Positions 26,632-35,323 of a stretch of DNA of 64,000 bases are shown here, piece by piece. The stretch's first letter is position 1. Every line of letters begins with the position of its first letter. Both the position numbers and the translations under genes were made by a program. The notes below the pieces were generated by a model that searched no databases, was not told where the DNA came from, and was given only the letters and a program-made list of their open reading frames with translations. Source of the DNA: Chitinophagaceae bacterium (GTDB lineage Bacteria > Bacteroidota > Bacteroidia > Chitinophagales > Chitinophagaceae); the NCBI GenBank assembly GCA_016720585.1, contig JADKKH010000005.1, positions 248,001 to 312,000 on the forward strand, read 5' to 3'.

Positions 26632-27822
26632 TTAAGATAATTTTCCCAGGGCTTCTTTTATTCTCCGCCAGCCTTCTTCGATTTTTTCCATACTATTGGC
26701 AAAGGAAAACCGGACACATTTTGGTTCGCCAAATGCATCTCCCATTACAGAAGAAACATGGGCTTTATTTAATAAATACATAGACAAATCTGCCGCGTTG
26801 GCTATACTGTTTTCCCCATCTGTCTTTCCATAATAATAACTTACATCAGGAAAAACATAAAAAGCACCGTCGGGTTTACTACAGATAACACCCGGGATAT
26901 CTTTTATCAATTCCAGCACCCGTTCCCTTCTTCTTTCAAATTCTTTTGTCATCTCCCTTGAAGGCCGAAGATCCGTGGTCAATGCTGTAACGGCCGCTTT
27001 TTGTGCGATGGAATTAGGACCACTGGTAAATTGTCCCTGCACTTTCTCACAGGCTTTGGCTACTTCCACGTTTGCAGCAATATAACCCAACCTCCAGCCA
27101 GTCATCGCAAATCCCTTGCTTAATCCATTTACCAGGATCACCCTGTCTTTAATATCTGGAAACTGAGCCATACTTTCATGTTTGCCCACAAAATTGATGT
27201 ATTCGTAAATCTCATCAGCGAGAATATATATTCCCGGATATTTTTTGAAAACAGTTACCAATGAGGCCAGCTCTTCCCGGCTATATACGGCACCGCTTGG
27301 ATTACAGGGAGAAGAGAATAAAAACAATTTGGTTTTAGGAGTGATAGCTGCTTCAAGTTGCTGTGCCGTTATTTTAAAACCCTGTTCGGTTGTGCTATGA
27401 ATCTCTACCACTTTTCCCCGGGCAATTTTTACCAGCTCGCTGTAGGTCACCCAAAAAGGTGTTGGAATGAGTACTTCATCGCCTTCATCTACAAGGGCCA
27501 GTATCGCATTTGCGAGACTTTGCTTGGCACCGGTTGATGCCACAATATGCTCCGGCTTGTAATCAAGATCATTATCTCTTTTAAACTTGGTGCAAACAGC
27601 TTCCCGTAAATCCAAAAAACCTGGCACAGGCGTATAGTGACTCCAGTTATCCTGTATGGCTTTGATAGCTGCTTCTTTAATATGAACAGGGGTGTCAAAA
27701 TCAGGTTCCCCCAAACTAAGATCAATGATATCTATTCCCTGTGCCCGGAGTTCGCGGCCCAGCTTGGCCATTTTCAATGTTTCCGGTTCGTTGAAACGCT
27801 GTAAGAATGAAGATAACTGCAT
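26632..27822 (-). CDS. Class I pyridoxal-phosphate aminotransferase (aspartate type)
   Basis: 396 residues, fold-type I, subgroup Ib like Thermus AspAT. Motifs: SLGEPDFDTP near 36, YTPVPGFLDLREA near 83, SSPCNPSGAVYS near 170 (PLP/carboxylate-binding Asn), ADEIYEY near 202, and the PLP lysine in NGLSKGFAMTGWRLGY near 233. It transfers the amino group between aspartate and 2-oxoglutarate or related acids; prephenate-type activity is possible in this subgroup. The gene converges on coaE with no gap, and no terminator is visible between the two. Confidence 0.9.
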   Translation of the reverse strand: MQLSSFLQRFNEPETLKMAKLGRELRAQGIDIIDLSLGEPDFDTPVHIKEAAIKAIQDNWSHYTPVPGFLDLREAVCTKFKRDNDLDYKPEHIVASTGAKQSLANAILALVDEGDEVLIPTPFWVTYSELVKIARGKVVEIHSTTEQGFKITAQQLEAAITPKTKLFLFSSPCNPSGAVYSREELASLVTVFKKYPGIYILADEIYEYINFVGKHESMAQFPDIKDRVILVNGLSKGFAMTGWRLGYIAANVEVAKACEKVQGQFTSGPNSIAQKAAVTALTTDLRPSREMTKEFERRRERVLELIKDIPGVICSKPDGAFYVFPDVSYYYGKTDGENSIANAADLSMYLLNKAHVSSVMGDAFGEPKCVRFSFANSMEKIEEGWRRIKEALGKLS

Positions 27823-27914
27823 ATCAGTTGGTTTAATATTTATTCAGGGCAAGCAGTTCAGCCTTCCTGCAGACAAGTACAAATGTATGAATTTGAAGAT
27901 AAGCGAATACCTCT

Positions 27915-29246
27915 TTAATCGGTATACCTGAATCGGATGGATGAAAGATCCGGCGGGTATTTCCGGTTTCTTTTTAATTCATATTCATAAATGATCCGGC
28001 CAAGGTTTTTCATAAAGGGAAATCCCAGGGTAGCATACTCATATTTATCATCATTGAAAATACTATCGCTGTTACAATAGATGACAGCACTCAGCATAAA
28101 TTCAATATTGTTTTTATAATCCGCCAGGTAGGCAGCATCAATCAGGAATCCATAGGCATCCCCTACCTTGTTGAATATCCTGATATGAGGCTCCGTTTTT
28201 CCGGGTTCTGAACCATAGAACAGGAACTTGACATAGGTATCCCAATATTCAGAAGCAGGGTAAACCGGGTTTTTTGATTCGGGTGCTGTCATAGACATGT
28301 ACCGGCGCAGAAAATCATAATCCTCCTGAGTAAGATCAAATTGTTGTTCTTTGGGAACTGCATCAGGAAAAATAATACTTCTTAAAATGTTATGCAGGTC
28401 ATTCAACGGCAACAAGTTTTTTTTAGAAAAATCAAACGGTTCATTGACTAATTCCCCTCCCTTTATATATCCTTTACCCATCCGGGTGTTTCGGGGTGTA
28501 TAAACCAATTTGCTTATCTCTGCAGGTTTTACATATAGTACGTTACCGTTGGTATCAACAAATGTAACCGGGTTTGTACAACGGTTCTGATCCTCGGTTA
28601 AGGAGATATTCAGCCGGTGGATAATCTGCGCATCGGTATAACCCATTTTGTGTAACGTCGTATTTATATATTCCTGTCCCAGGAATTCATACAACCTGTT
28701 GAAGGCATCATTATCACTTACCAATAATATTTTTTTGATATACTGTGCAATGGATGGTCTGCCATCAGGTGCAGAAGGATCATTATAAACCATTGTCTGA
28801 CCATTCCCCTCCTCCCCGGTTATAATGGTCGTGTTTTTGTCAAGACCGGTTATTTTTAATTCATGTAGTTTTTGGAGAGCGAGTATGGCCACGGGCAGCT
28901 TTACGGTAGAAGCCGGGTAGAAATAATTACCGGCATTAAGATTAAATGTGTGATCGGTAAATTTAATCTTGTCTTTTTCCTTTTTTCCCCGGTTTATCTG
29001 TGTATAGATTATCTGAACATTCAGGCGATCTTTTGCAGCCAGGATCGAATCAAAATATTGAGGATATTCCGCTAACAGGTTGTACATGAAACTGTCAGAA
29101 ACAGCAGGAGTCCCGGGTAAATGAATTAATTCACTCAAATTTTCGGCATTTTGGTCCGTTTTCAATAAACGGCCCTGATAGAGGCATCCGGCGAGAATAA
29201 ACGGGAAAAGAATGCCAGCAATACCAATTTTTCGGGAAGCCTTCAT
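27915..29246 (-). CDS. Serine hydrolase lipoprotein, class A beta-lactamase-like fold
   Basis: 443 residues. Signal with lipobox LAGC (Cys21), so a membrane-anchored lipoprotein. Catalytic STVK at Ser113-Lys116 and the SDN triad at 177-179 match class A beta-lactamase/D-Ala-D-Ala peptidase folds; the KTG motif may be the KVG of IFNKVGDAYG. It is much longer than true class A beta-lactamases (about 290) and the deacylating Glu166 equivalent is not obvious, so a peptidase or esterase role is as likely as resistance. Encoded on its own between two opposed regions. Confidence 0.8.
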   Translation of the reverse strand: MKASRKIGIAGILFPFILAGCLYQGRLLKTDQNAENLSELIHLPGTPAVSDSFMYNLLAEYPQYFDSILAAKDRLNVQIIYTQINRGKKEKDKIKFTDHTFNLNAGNYFYPASTVKLPVAILALQKLHELKITGLDKNTTIITGEEGNGQTMVYNDPSAPDGRPSIAQYIKKILLVSDNDAFNRLYEFLGQEYINTTLHKMGYTDAQIIHRLNISLTEDQNRCTNPVTFVDTNGNVLYVKPAEISKLVYTPRNTRMGKGYIKGGELVNEPFDFSKKNLLPLNDLHNILRSIIFPDAVPKEQQFDLTQEDYDFLRRYMSMTAPESKNPVYPASEYWDTYVKFLFYGSEPGKTEPHIRIFNKVGDAYGFLIDAAYLADYKNNIEFMLSAVIYCNSDSIFNDDKYEYATLGFPFMKNLGRIIYEYELKRNRKYPPDLSSIRFRYTD

Positions 29247-29315
29247 TGCCTTTCAAAGATACAGGTTACCAACAGTTAAGTTTTTATAAATCAGCCTGAA
29301 AGAGACCATTTTTAG

Positions 29316-29348
29316 TTGGCGGGAATTAATCCGAAAAGGCTATCTTTG
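29316..29348 (+). promoter_or_regulatory. Bacteroidota-type promoter of secDF
   Basis: TTG at 29316-29318, 22-bp spacer, TATCTTTG at 29341-29348. The spacer is slightly long but the -7 box is canonical. It predicts a leader of about 80 nt that contains the stem-loop at 29371-29410. Confidence 0.55.
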
Positions 29349-29370
29349 CCGTCCTTAAAAAAATTGTATA

Positions 29371-29410
29371 AAGCCTTATCTGTCCCTGCGATAAATAAAG
29401 AATAAGGCTT
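29371..29410 (+). promoter_or_regulatory. Stem-loop in the secDF leader
   Basis: 9-bp perfect stem AAGCCTTAT / ATAAGGCTT with a 22-nt loop, ending 22 bp before the secDF ATG. Only a run of five A follows, so it is not a terminator for the plus strand. It could affect ribosome access; no known riboswitch class was recognised. Confidence 0.4.
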
Positions 29411-29432
29411 AAAAATGTAAATCAATCATTGT

Positions 29433-32400
29433 ATGCAACTGAAAGGTTTGGTTCGTTTCTTCACTATCCTGCTTATTGTCTATTCCGGGTATCAATTATC
29501 GTTTACCTGGTTTGTGAGAAACCATGAAAAGAAAATGGAAGCCCGTGCGAGAAGTTTTGTAAAAACAAACTATCAAAGTGCTCTTGAAAAATATCCCGGA
29601 AACAAAGATTCCCAGGCTATTTACCAGGAAGTGGTGGATAAGGCTTACCAGGATCGATTAAGACGTTTACTCGACAGCACCAAAGATGTTACCGTTACGT
29701 ATGGCATCAATGGAGCTATGAGCTATCAGAAAGCAAAAGAAGAAGAGTTGAACCTGGGTCTTGACCTGCAGGGCGGTATGAACGTAACCCTGGAAGTGGA
29801 AATGACCGGACTCCTGAAATCTTTGGCGAATAATTCCAAGGACCCCAACTTCTTACTGGCTTTACAAAATGCTGATAAACGCAAAGCCAATAGTGGTGAT
29901 GATTTTATCTCCCTGTTTATCCAGGAATACAGAAAACTGGAACCAACCCGGCCCTTTGCATCTTTGTTTTCCGGAGCCAGTGCCAATAAAATAGATATCA
30001 ATTCAAGTGATAATAAAGTTGAGAGTTATATACGCGGTGAAGCGAAAGATGCATTTGACCGCACTTTCAGAGTATTGCGTACCCGTATTGACCAGTTTGG
30101 TGTGGCACAGCCGAATATCAGTCCTAACAGCACCAAAGGAACGATCAACGTTGAATTACCCGGTATTAAAGACAAGGAAAGGGTTAGAAAATATTTACAG
30201 AGTACCGCCAATCTGCAATTTTGGGAAGTATATACGCTCCAGGATAATAATTACAGCAGCAGCTGGCAAACGGCCATTCAGATTTTTAACGCTAAGTATG
30301 GAGGTGTAAAAGACACGACAGCAGTTAAAGATACTACCACAGTAAAAGATACCACCGGTAAGAAAGACACTGCAAAAACATTATCCGAGCAATTAGCCGG
30401 GAAAACAGATACGGCTGGCAAAAAAACAGACGCATTAACTACACAGCTCACTATTGAAAAATATATCCAGTTCATTCAGCCCTACCGGGATGAAAAAGGA
30501 ACGGTTACTTACCCTGCAGCCATCGGCTCTGTTTCCATAAAAGATACAGCCTTGGTTCGTGAATACCTCGACGAGTTGCGGCCCAATTTTCCTTCGGATG
30601 CTGTCTGGGCTTATGGTATTCCTGCAAAAGATAAAAAAGGAAAATCGGCCACTTCAGTTCCGCTTTATGCACTTAAAACTTTTGGCCGTTCCGTGGCAAA
30701 ACTGGAAGGCGATGCTATCTCTGACGCCCGCCAGGAATTTGATCAGTATGGTAAAGTAGAAGTGCGGATGGAAATGAAAAATTTTGGTGCCGTCATCTGG
30801 AAAAAAATGACCGAAGAGAATGTCAGCAAACCTATTGCCATTGTATTGGACAATATTGTTTATTCAGCACCCAATGTGATCAATGCGATACCGAATGGTA
30901 CGTCCTCTATTTCAGGAAGCTATTCACAACAGGAAGCATCTGACCTGGCAAATATTCTGAAAGCCGGTAAACTTCCCGCTCCTGCTAAAATAGTGCAGGA
31001 ACAACAAGTGGGCCCCACCCTTGGTAAAGAAGCCATTCGGGGTGGTACCATGGCTTTCCTGATTTCATTTGTGGTGATCTTTTTATTGATGCTGGTATAT
31101 TATAATACCAGTGGATGGATAGCAAACATTGCGTTGATCTTAAACTTACTTTTTACAGTAGGTATTCTGGCCGGACTTGGTGCCACCCTTACCGCCCCCG
31201 GTATTGCAGGTCTTGTACTGACGATCGGTATGGCCGTGGATACAAACGTAATTATTTATGAACGTATCAAAGAAGAACTTTCCAGGGGCAAGGGATATCT
31301 CCCGGCCATCAATGAAGGTTATAAACGTTCATTACCACCGGTACTCGATGCCCACGTTACAGTATTCCTTACAGCAAGTATACTTTTCTATTTTGGACTG
31401 GGCCCCGTAAAAGGTTTTGCTACGACCCAAATGATCGGTATCCTATTATCCTTATTCTGTGGTATCCTGGTTAGCCGTTGGGTTACAGAATGGTTCACCG
31501 GCAAAAAGAAACACCTGGAATATTTTACAGGAGTATCCCGCCGCGTATTCAAACATGCAAAATTCAAATTTATTGAATACCGGAAAATAGCCTATGGCAT
31601 TTCACTAGTTGTTCTGGCATTAGGAATTGCAGCATATTTCAATGGCTTTGACCAGGGTGTTGAATTTGAAGGAGGCCGCAGCTTTACTGTACAGTTTGAC
31701 AAAGCTGTAAACGTTGAACAGGCAAGAGAAGACTTGAAAATTGCTTTTGAAGGAGAGAACCCGATCATTAAAACGATTGGCGATAATGCTAAATTGGATA
31801 TTACTACTGCTTACCTGATTAAAGATAGCCGCGCTGAAGCTGATTCATTGGTAGAAGTAAAATTACTTGCGGGTCTGAAAAATCATTTACCTGCCGGACT
31901 TACATTTGAACAATTCAGAACAGATAAATACATTCCGCAAACTAAAAAGGTTCTGCCGACTATTTCGGATGATTTAAAATCAGGAGCTATTAAAGCCACC
32001 CTCTTCGCCATGCTGGCTATCTTCCTGTATATTTTCCTTCGTTTCCGTGACTGGAGATATTCGCTCGGTACAATTGTAGCTCTGCTGCACGACGTATTGG
32101 TAACCCTGATCGTATTCTCTTTTGCCCGGAACATTGTTCCTTTCCCGCTGGAAATTGACCAGCATTTTATTGCGGCGATATTAACGGTGATCGGTTTCTC
32201 TATGAACGATACCGTAATTGTGTTTGACCGTATCCGGGAAGACAGCCGGCTGATGCCAAACGCACCAAGAGCAGAAGTTATCAATCGTGCTATCAACGAG
32301 ACCCTGAGCCGTACGATCATGACATCCTTAACCGTATTCCTCACCATCCTGATACTTTTCCTGGTGGGTGGTGAAGTAACCAAAGGGTTTGCCTTTGCAA

Positions 32401-32543
32401 TGCTGATCGGGGTTATCACCGGAACTTACTCATCCATCTTTGTTGCTGCACCGATATTAGTTGACTTAGGTGGCAAAAGAGGATTAGGTAAAAAGGCCGT
32501 AATAGAAAAGCCAAAGCCCGGAATGACAGCACCTAAAAGTTAA
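29433..32543 (+). CDS. secDF: Protein translocase subunit SecDF (fused)
   Basis: 1036 residues. The SecD half has the first helix (about 5-27), the periplasmic P1 region with LGLDLQGGMNVTLEVEM near 112, and five helices after about 540; the SecF half starts near 700 (FKFIEYRKIAYGISLVV) and ends with DRIREDSRL and the TLSRTIMTSLTVFLTILILF helix. Proton-driven pulling of exported proteins at the SecYEG channel. A KDTT-rich insertion with 18-bp tandem repeats (residues 292-313) sits in the P1 region. The fused form is normal in Bacteroidota. Export through this machinery would feed the T9SS proteins found in the window. Confidence 0.95.
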   Translation: MQLKGLVRFFTILLIVYSGYQLSFTWFVRNHEKKMEARARSFVKTNYQSALEKYPGNKDSQAIYQEVVDKAYQDRLRRLLDSTKDVTVTYGINGAMSYQKAKEEELNLGLDLQGGMNVTLEVEMTGLLKSLANNSKDPNFLLALQNADKRKANSGDDFISLFIQEYRKLEPTRPFASLFSGASANKIDINSSDNKVESYIRGEAKDAFDRTFRVLRTRIDQFGVAQPNISPNSTKGTINVELPGIKDKERVRKYLQSTANLQFWEVYTLQDNNYSSSWQTAIQIFNAKYGGVKDTTAVKDTTTVKDTTGKKDTAKTLSEQLAGKTDTAGKKTDALTTQLTIEKYIQFIQPYRDEKGTVTYPAAIGSVSIKDTALVREYLDELRPNFPSDAVWAYGIPAKDKKGKSATSVPLYALKTFGRSVAKLEGDAISDARQEFDQYGKVEVRMEMKNFGAVIWKKMTEENVSKPIAIVLDNIVYSAPNVINAIPNGTSSISGSYSQQEASDLANILKAGKLPAPAKIVQEQQVGPTLGKEAIRGGTMAFLISFVVIFLLMLVYYNTSGWIANIALILNLLFTVGILAGLGATLTAPGIAGLVLTIGMAVDTNVIIYERIKEELSRGKGYLPAINEGYKRSLPPVLDAHVTVFLTASILFYFGLGPVKGFATTQMIGILLSLFCGILVSRWVTEWFTGKKKHLEYFTGVSRRVFKHAKFKFIEYRKIAYGISLVVLALGIAAYFNGFDQGVEFEGGRSFTVQFDKAVNVEQAREDLKIAFEGENPIIKTIGDNAKLDITTAYLIKDSRAEADSLVEVKLLAGLKNHLPAGLTFEQFRTDKYIPQTKKVLPTISDDLKSGAIKATLFAMLAIFLYIFLRFRDWRYSLGTIVALLHDVLVTLIVFSFARNIVPFPLEIDQHFIAAILTVIGFSMNDTVIVFDRIREDSRLMPNAPRAEVINRAINETLSRTIMTSLTVFLTILILFLVGGEVTKGFAFAMLIGVITGTYSSIFVAAPILVDLGGKRGLGKKAVIEKPKPGMTAPKS
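30306..30371 (+). repeat. 18-bp tandem repeat inside secDF
   Basis: 3.7 units of 18 bp encoding VKDTTA, VKDTTT, VKDTTG and KKDT. The period is a multiple of three, so changes in copy number keep the frame. Confidence 0.8.
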
Positions 32544-32560
32544 AAAAATAATACCAGATA

Positions 32561-32597
32561 AATAATGAAAGCCTCCAAATTGGAGGCTTTCATTATT
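32561..32597. terminator. Bidirectional terminator between secDF and the Fe-S carrier gene
   Basis: Near-perfect palindrome of 37 bp (18-bp arms around one base, reading GAAAGCCTCCAA / TTGGAGGCTTTC in the core) with A/T-rich flanks, between the convergent stops at 32543 and 32645. Confidence 0.85.
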
Positions 32598-32644
32598 ATA
32601 ATTATGTTCAACTTAATCCATAATAATATTTCCCATGCGGTTAC

Positions 32645-32989
32645 TTATACAGCAAAACTTGTTCCGCAGCCGCAGGTTTTACTGGCATTGGGGTTCTTAA
32701 AAGTGAAACCCCGGTTGTGCAACCCATCCTGCCAGTCTACTTCCATTCCAAATAAATACATCTCATGTGTTGTATCCATAATGCAGGAGATGTTGTCAAT
32801 TTCAAATTCCCGGTCAGTCCCTTTTTTATGATCAAAGTCCAAAATATAGGTCATACCAGTACAACCACCTCCCTTCACGCCTACCCGTAGCTTTTGTTCC
32901 GGATCAAAACCATCAGCCGCCATCAGCCTTCTTATTTCAGCAATGGCGCCTGCAGTTAATGTAACCGGTGATGTTATCATTATTTCCAT
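32645..32989 (-). CDS. A-type iron-sulfur cluster carrier (IscA/SufA/ErpA family)
   Basis: 114 residues (an ATG three codons in would give 111). The three conserved cysteines are present: GGGCTGM near residue 42 and CGCG near 107-110 (TCGCGTSF). Carries and delivers Fe-S clusters to target proteins. No other isc or suf gene is in the window, so the partner system is not visible. It converges on secDF and shares its terminator. Confidence 0.9.
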   Translation of the reverse strand: MEIMITSPVTLTAGAIAEIRRLMAADGFDPEQKLRVGVKGGGCTGMTYILDFDHKKGTDREFEIDNISCIMDTTHEMYLFGMEVDWQDGLHNRGFTFKNPNASKTCGCGTSFAV

Positions 32990-33080
32990 ATAGCAAAATT
33001 AATTATTCTTTTATTGCAAAACGAATGCCCTGTTTCCGATAATGGAAATTTAACGGTTTCCTCTCCTGTGTACTTCATTC

Positions 33081-33110
33081 TTGCCACTCGGCTTTCCTTT
33101 CCTATTTTTG
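33081..33110 (+). promoter_or_regulatory. Bacteroidota-type promoter
   Basis: TTG at 33081-33083, 19-bp spacer, TATTTTTG at 33103-33110, an excellent fit. It decides the start of the next gene: the in-frame TTG at 33081 is the -33 element, so translation begins at 33135. Confidence 0.65.
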
Positions 33111-33134
33111 TCCCAATTTAATATATACCATCCC

Positions 33135-33638
33135 ATGGATCTGACCATTTTAAGTATACTTTTATCGACCCTTGCCGTTATACTGTCTGTTTATACACTT
33201 TTTCGCAAACCCCAGCAAAACCAGCCGACGGCTGTTGCAACCAACTTTGACAGCAGGCCACTTCAATTACAGGCCTATGAACGACTGGTATTACTGACTG
33301 AACGAATAGCCCTTCCCAATCTCATCAGCCGGTTGAGCCAACCCGGCATTTCTGCTTATGAAATGAAGATGCTTCTTACCGAAACCATTAAGCAGGAATT
33401 TGAACATAACAGTACCCAACAACTTTATGTAAGCCCCGTAAGCTGGGATGCGGTCCGCAACCTGAAAGAACAAAGCATTATGATGGTGAACCAGGTAGCC
33501 GGGACATTACCGCCGGCAGCTTCAGCAGCAGACCTGAATAAAAGATTATTGGAAATACTTATGTCCCAAACAACCGGTGCTTTACATGAACTGGTTGCAC
33601 AGGCATTGAATTTTGAAGCAAAAAAAATAATGAAGTAA
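33135..33638 (+). CDS. Membrane-anchored conserved protein (DUF7935-like)
   Basis: 167 residues from the ATG at 33135. One N-terminal helix (about 4-24) then a soluble, mostly helical domain with the well-marked segment LQLQAYERLVLLTERIALPNLISRL and a MKMLLTETIKQEFEHNSTQQLYVS region. I associate this pattern with a conserved Bacteroidota family of unknown function. It lies 53 bp upstream of the methylmalonyl-CoA mutase gene and may be in the same transcript, though a short 7-nt periodic repeat lies between them. Confidence 0.75.
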   Translation: MDLTILSILLSTLAVILSVYTLFRKPQQNQPTAVATNFDSRPLQLQAYERLVLLTERIALPNLISRLSQPGISAYEMKMLLTETIKQEFEHNSTQQLYVSPVSWDAVRNLKEQSIMMVNQVAGTLPPAASAADLNKRLLEILMSQTTGALHELVAQALNFEAKKIMK

Positions 33639-33641
33639 CAT

Positions 33642-33676
33642 GGGTTGCTGGCTATTGATTACTGGCTACCTATTAT
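33642..33676. repeat. Short heptamer repeat upstream of the mutase gene
   Basis: Five 7-nt units: GGGTTGC, TGGCTAT, TGATTAC, TGGCTAC, CTATTAT. It fills most of the 53-bp space before the mutase start. Confidence 0.45.
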
Positions 33677-33691
33677 TTGTAAAGACTTTAT

Positions 33692-35254
33692 ATGTCTGAA
33701 GAACAAAAAAAATATACAGATTCAGGGATTGAAATAAAACCAGTTTATTCTTCTACTGATGTCCCGGAGACCCATGACCAGAAACCGGGAACATTTCCTT
33801 TTACCAGAGGCGTTCAACCCGATATGTACCGGGGAAAACTATGGACCATGCGGCAATATGCCGGATTTTCCACAGCTGAAGAAAGTAATAAACGATATCA
33901 TTATCTGTTATCACAGGGTGTAAGCGGATTGAGTGTGGCTTTTGATTTACCCACCCAAATCGGTTACGACAGCGACCATGCACTGGCAGAAGGCGAAGTG
34001 GGAAAAGTGGGTGTAGCCATTGATTCACTTGAAGACATACAAACATTATTCCAGGGCATTAAACTGGAAGATGTGAGCACATCAATGACGATCAATGCAA
34101 CCGGGTTTATCCTTCTTGCTTTTTATGTGGCCCTTGCTAAACAACAGGGCGCCGATCTGAAAAAAATTACCGGCACGATACAAAATGATATCCTCAAAGA
34201 ATATGCAGCGCGGGGAACTTATATCTATCCACCCAAACCCTCCATGCGGATCATCACGGATATTTTTGAATGGAGCAGCCAGGAAATACCCAAATGGAAT
34301 ACGATTTCTATTTCCGGCTATCATATCCGGGAAGCAGGCAGTACCGCTGTGCAGGAAATCGCCTTTACACTCAGCAATGGGAAAGCTTATGTAGAAGCCG
34401 CATTGAAAAAAGGATTAGACATCAATGTATTTGGCAAACGCCTGTCCTTCTTCTTCAACGCACACAATAATTTATTTGAAGAAGTGGCTAAATTCAGGGC
34501 GGCGAGGAAGATGTGGGCAACAATTATGAAAGACCTGGGAGCTACAGACCCCAAAGCGATGATGCTCCGATTTCATACCCAAACCGGTGGCAGTACATTA
34601 ACCGCCCAGCAACCGTTGAATAATATTTCCCGGGTTACGATTCAGTCATTAGCTGCAGTTCTTGGCGGAACACAATCGCTGCACACCAATGGATATGATG
34701 AAGCGTTAAGTCTGCCAACTGAAGAAGCCGCAAGAATTGCCCTGCGAACCCAACAGATCATTGCCTTTGAAAGTGGCGTACCGGATACGGCAGACCCATT
34801 GGCGGGTTCCTATTTTATAGAATCACTTACCGCAGAAGTGGAAGCAGCTGCAGGAAAACTTATGGAAAAAATTGACGCCATGGGTGGAAGTGTTTCAGCC
34901 ATCGAACAGGGATTTATCCAGCAGGAAATTGCCAAAAGTGCCTACGAATACCAACGCAATATTGAAACCGGTGAAAAAATAATTGTAGGGGTAAATAAAT
35001 TTGAAGTTGATAAAGAAACCCCGATCCCGTTACTACGGGTAGATGACTCCATCCGGCAGGTACAGGTTGAAAAATTAAAAGTACTTCGAAACAACCGGGA
35101 TCATGCCAAAGTGGATCAATTGCTTCAAATAATAAATGATAAAGCGAGCAGCGGAGAAAATATGATGCCGGCCGTAGTAGAAGCCGTGGAAAATAAATGT
35201 ACACTCGGGGAAATTGCCGATACACTGAGAGAAGTGTATGGTGAATACAAATAA
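33692..35254 (+). CDS. Methylmalonyl-CoA mutase, catalytic subunit without B12 domain
   Basis: 520 residues, the TIM-barrel part only; the cobalamin-binding DxHxxG domain is absent and must come from another polypeptide, not found in the window. Substrate residues favour methylmalonyl-CoA over isobutyryl-CoA: Tyr56 in TMRQYAGF and the Arg of PPKPSMRII correspond to Tyr89 and Arg207 of the Propionibacterium enzyme (Phe and Gln in isobutyryl-CoA mutase). The ISGYHIREAGST segment supplies the active-site Tyr-His pair. It interconverts (R)-methylmalonyl-CoA and succinyl-CoA in propionate metabolism. Confidence 0.92.
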   Translation: MSEEQKKYTDSGIEIKPVYSSTDVPETHDQKPGTFPFTRGVQPDMYRGKLWTMRQYAGFSTAEESNKRYHYLLSQGVSGLSVAFDLPTQIGYDSDHALAEGEVGKVGVAIDSLEDIQTLFQGIKLEDVSTSMTINATGFILLAFYVALAKQQGADLKKITGTIQNDILKEYAARGTYIYPPKPSMRIITDIFEWSSQEIPKWNTISISGYHIREAGSTAVQEIAFTLSNGKAYVEAALKKGLDINVFGKRLSFFFNAHNNLFEEVAKFRAARKMWATIMKDLGATDPKAMMLRFHTQTGGSTLTAQQPLNNISRVTIQSLAAVLGGTQSLHTNGYDEALSLPTEEAARIALRTQQIIAFESGVPDTADPLAGSYFIESLTAEVEAAAGKLMEKIDAMGGSVSAIEQGFIQQEIAKSAYEYQRNIETGEKIIVGVNKFEVDKETPIPLLRVDDSIRQVQVEKLKVLRNNRDHAKVDQLLQIINDKASSGENMMPAVVEAVENKCTLGEIADTLREVYGEYK

Positions 35255-35323
35255 AGTTGTTTAACATTTCCAATCAGCCGAAAACAATTTATTTTATTAC
35301 TTTCATTCCCTAATTCTTTTACC

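Noticed and set aside
27915..29246. Calling the lipoprotein a class A beta-lactamase (antibiotic resistance gene)
   Set aside because: STVK and SDN are present, but the protein is about 150 residues too long and the deacylating Glu is not evident; a peptidase or esterase is equally likely.
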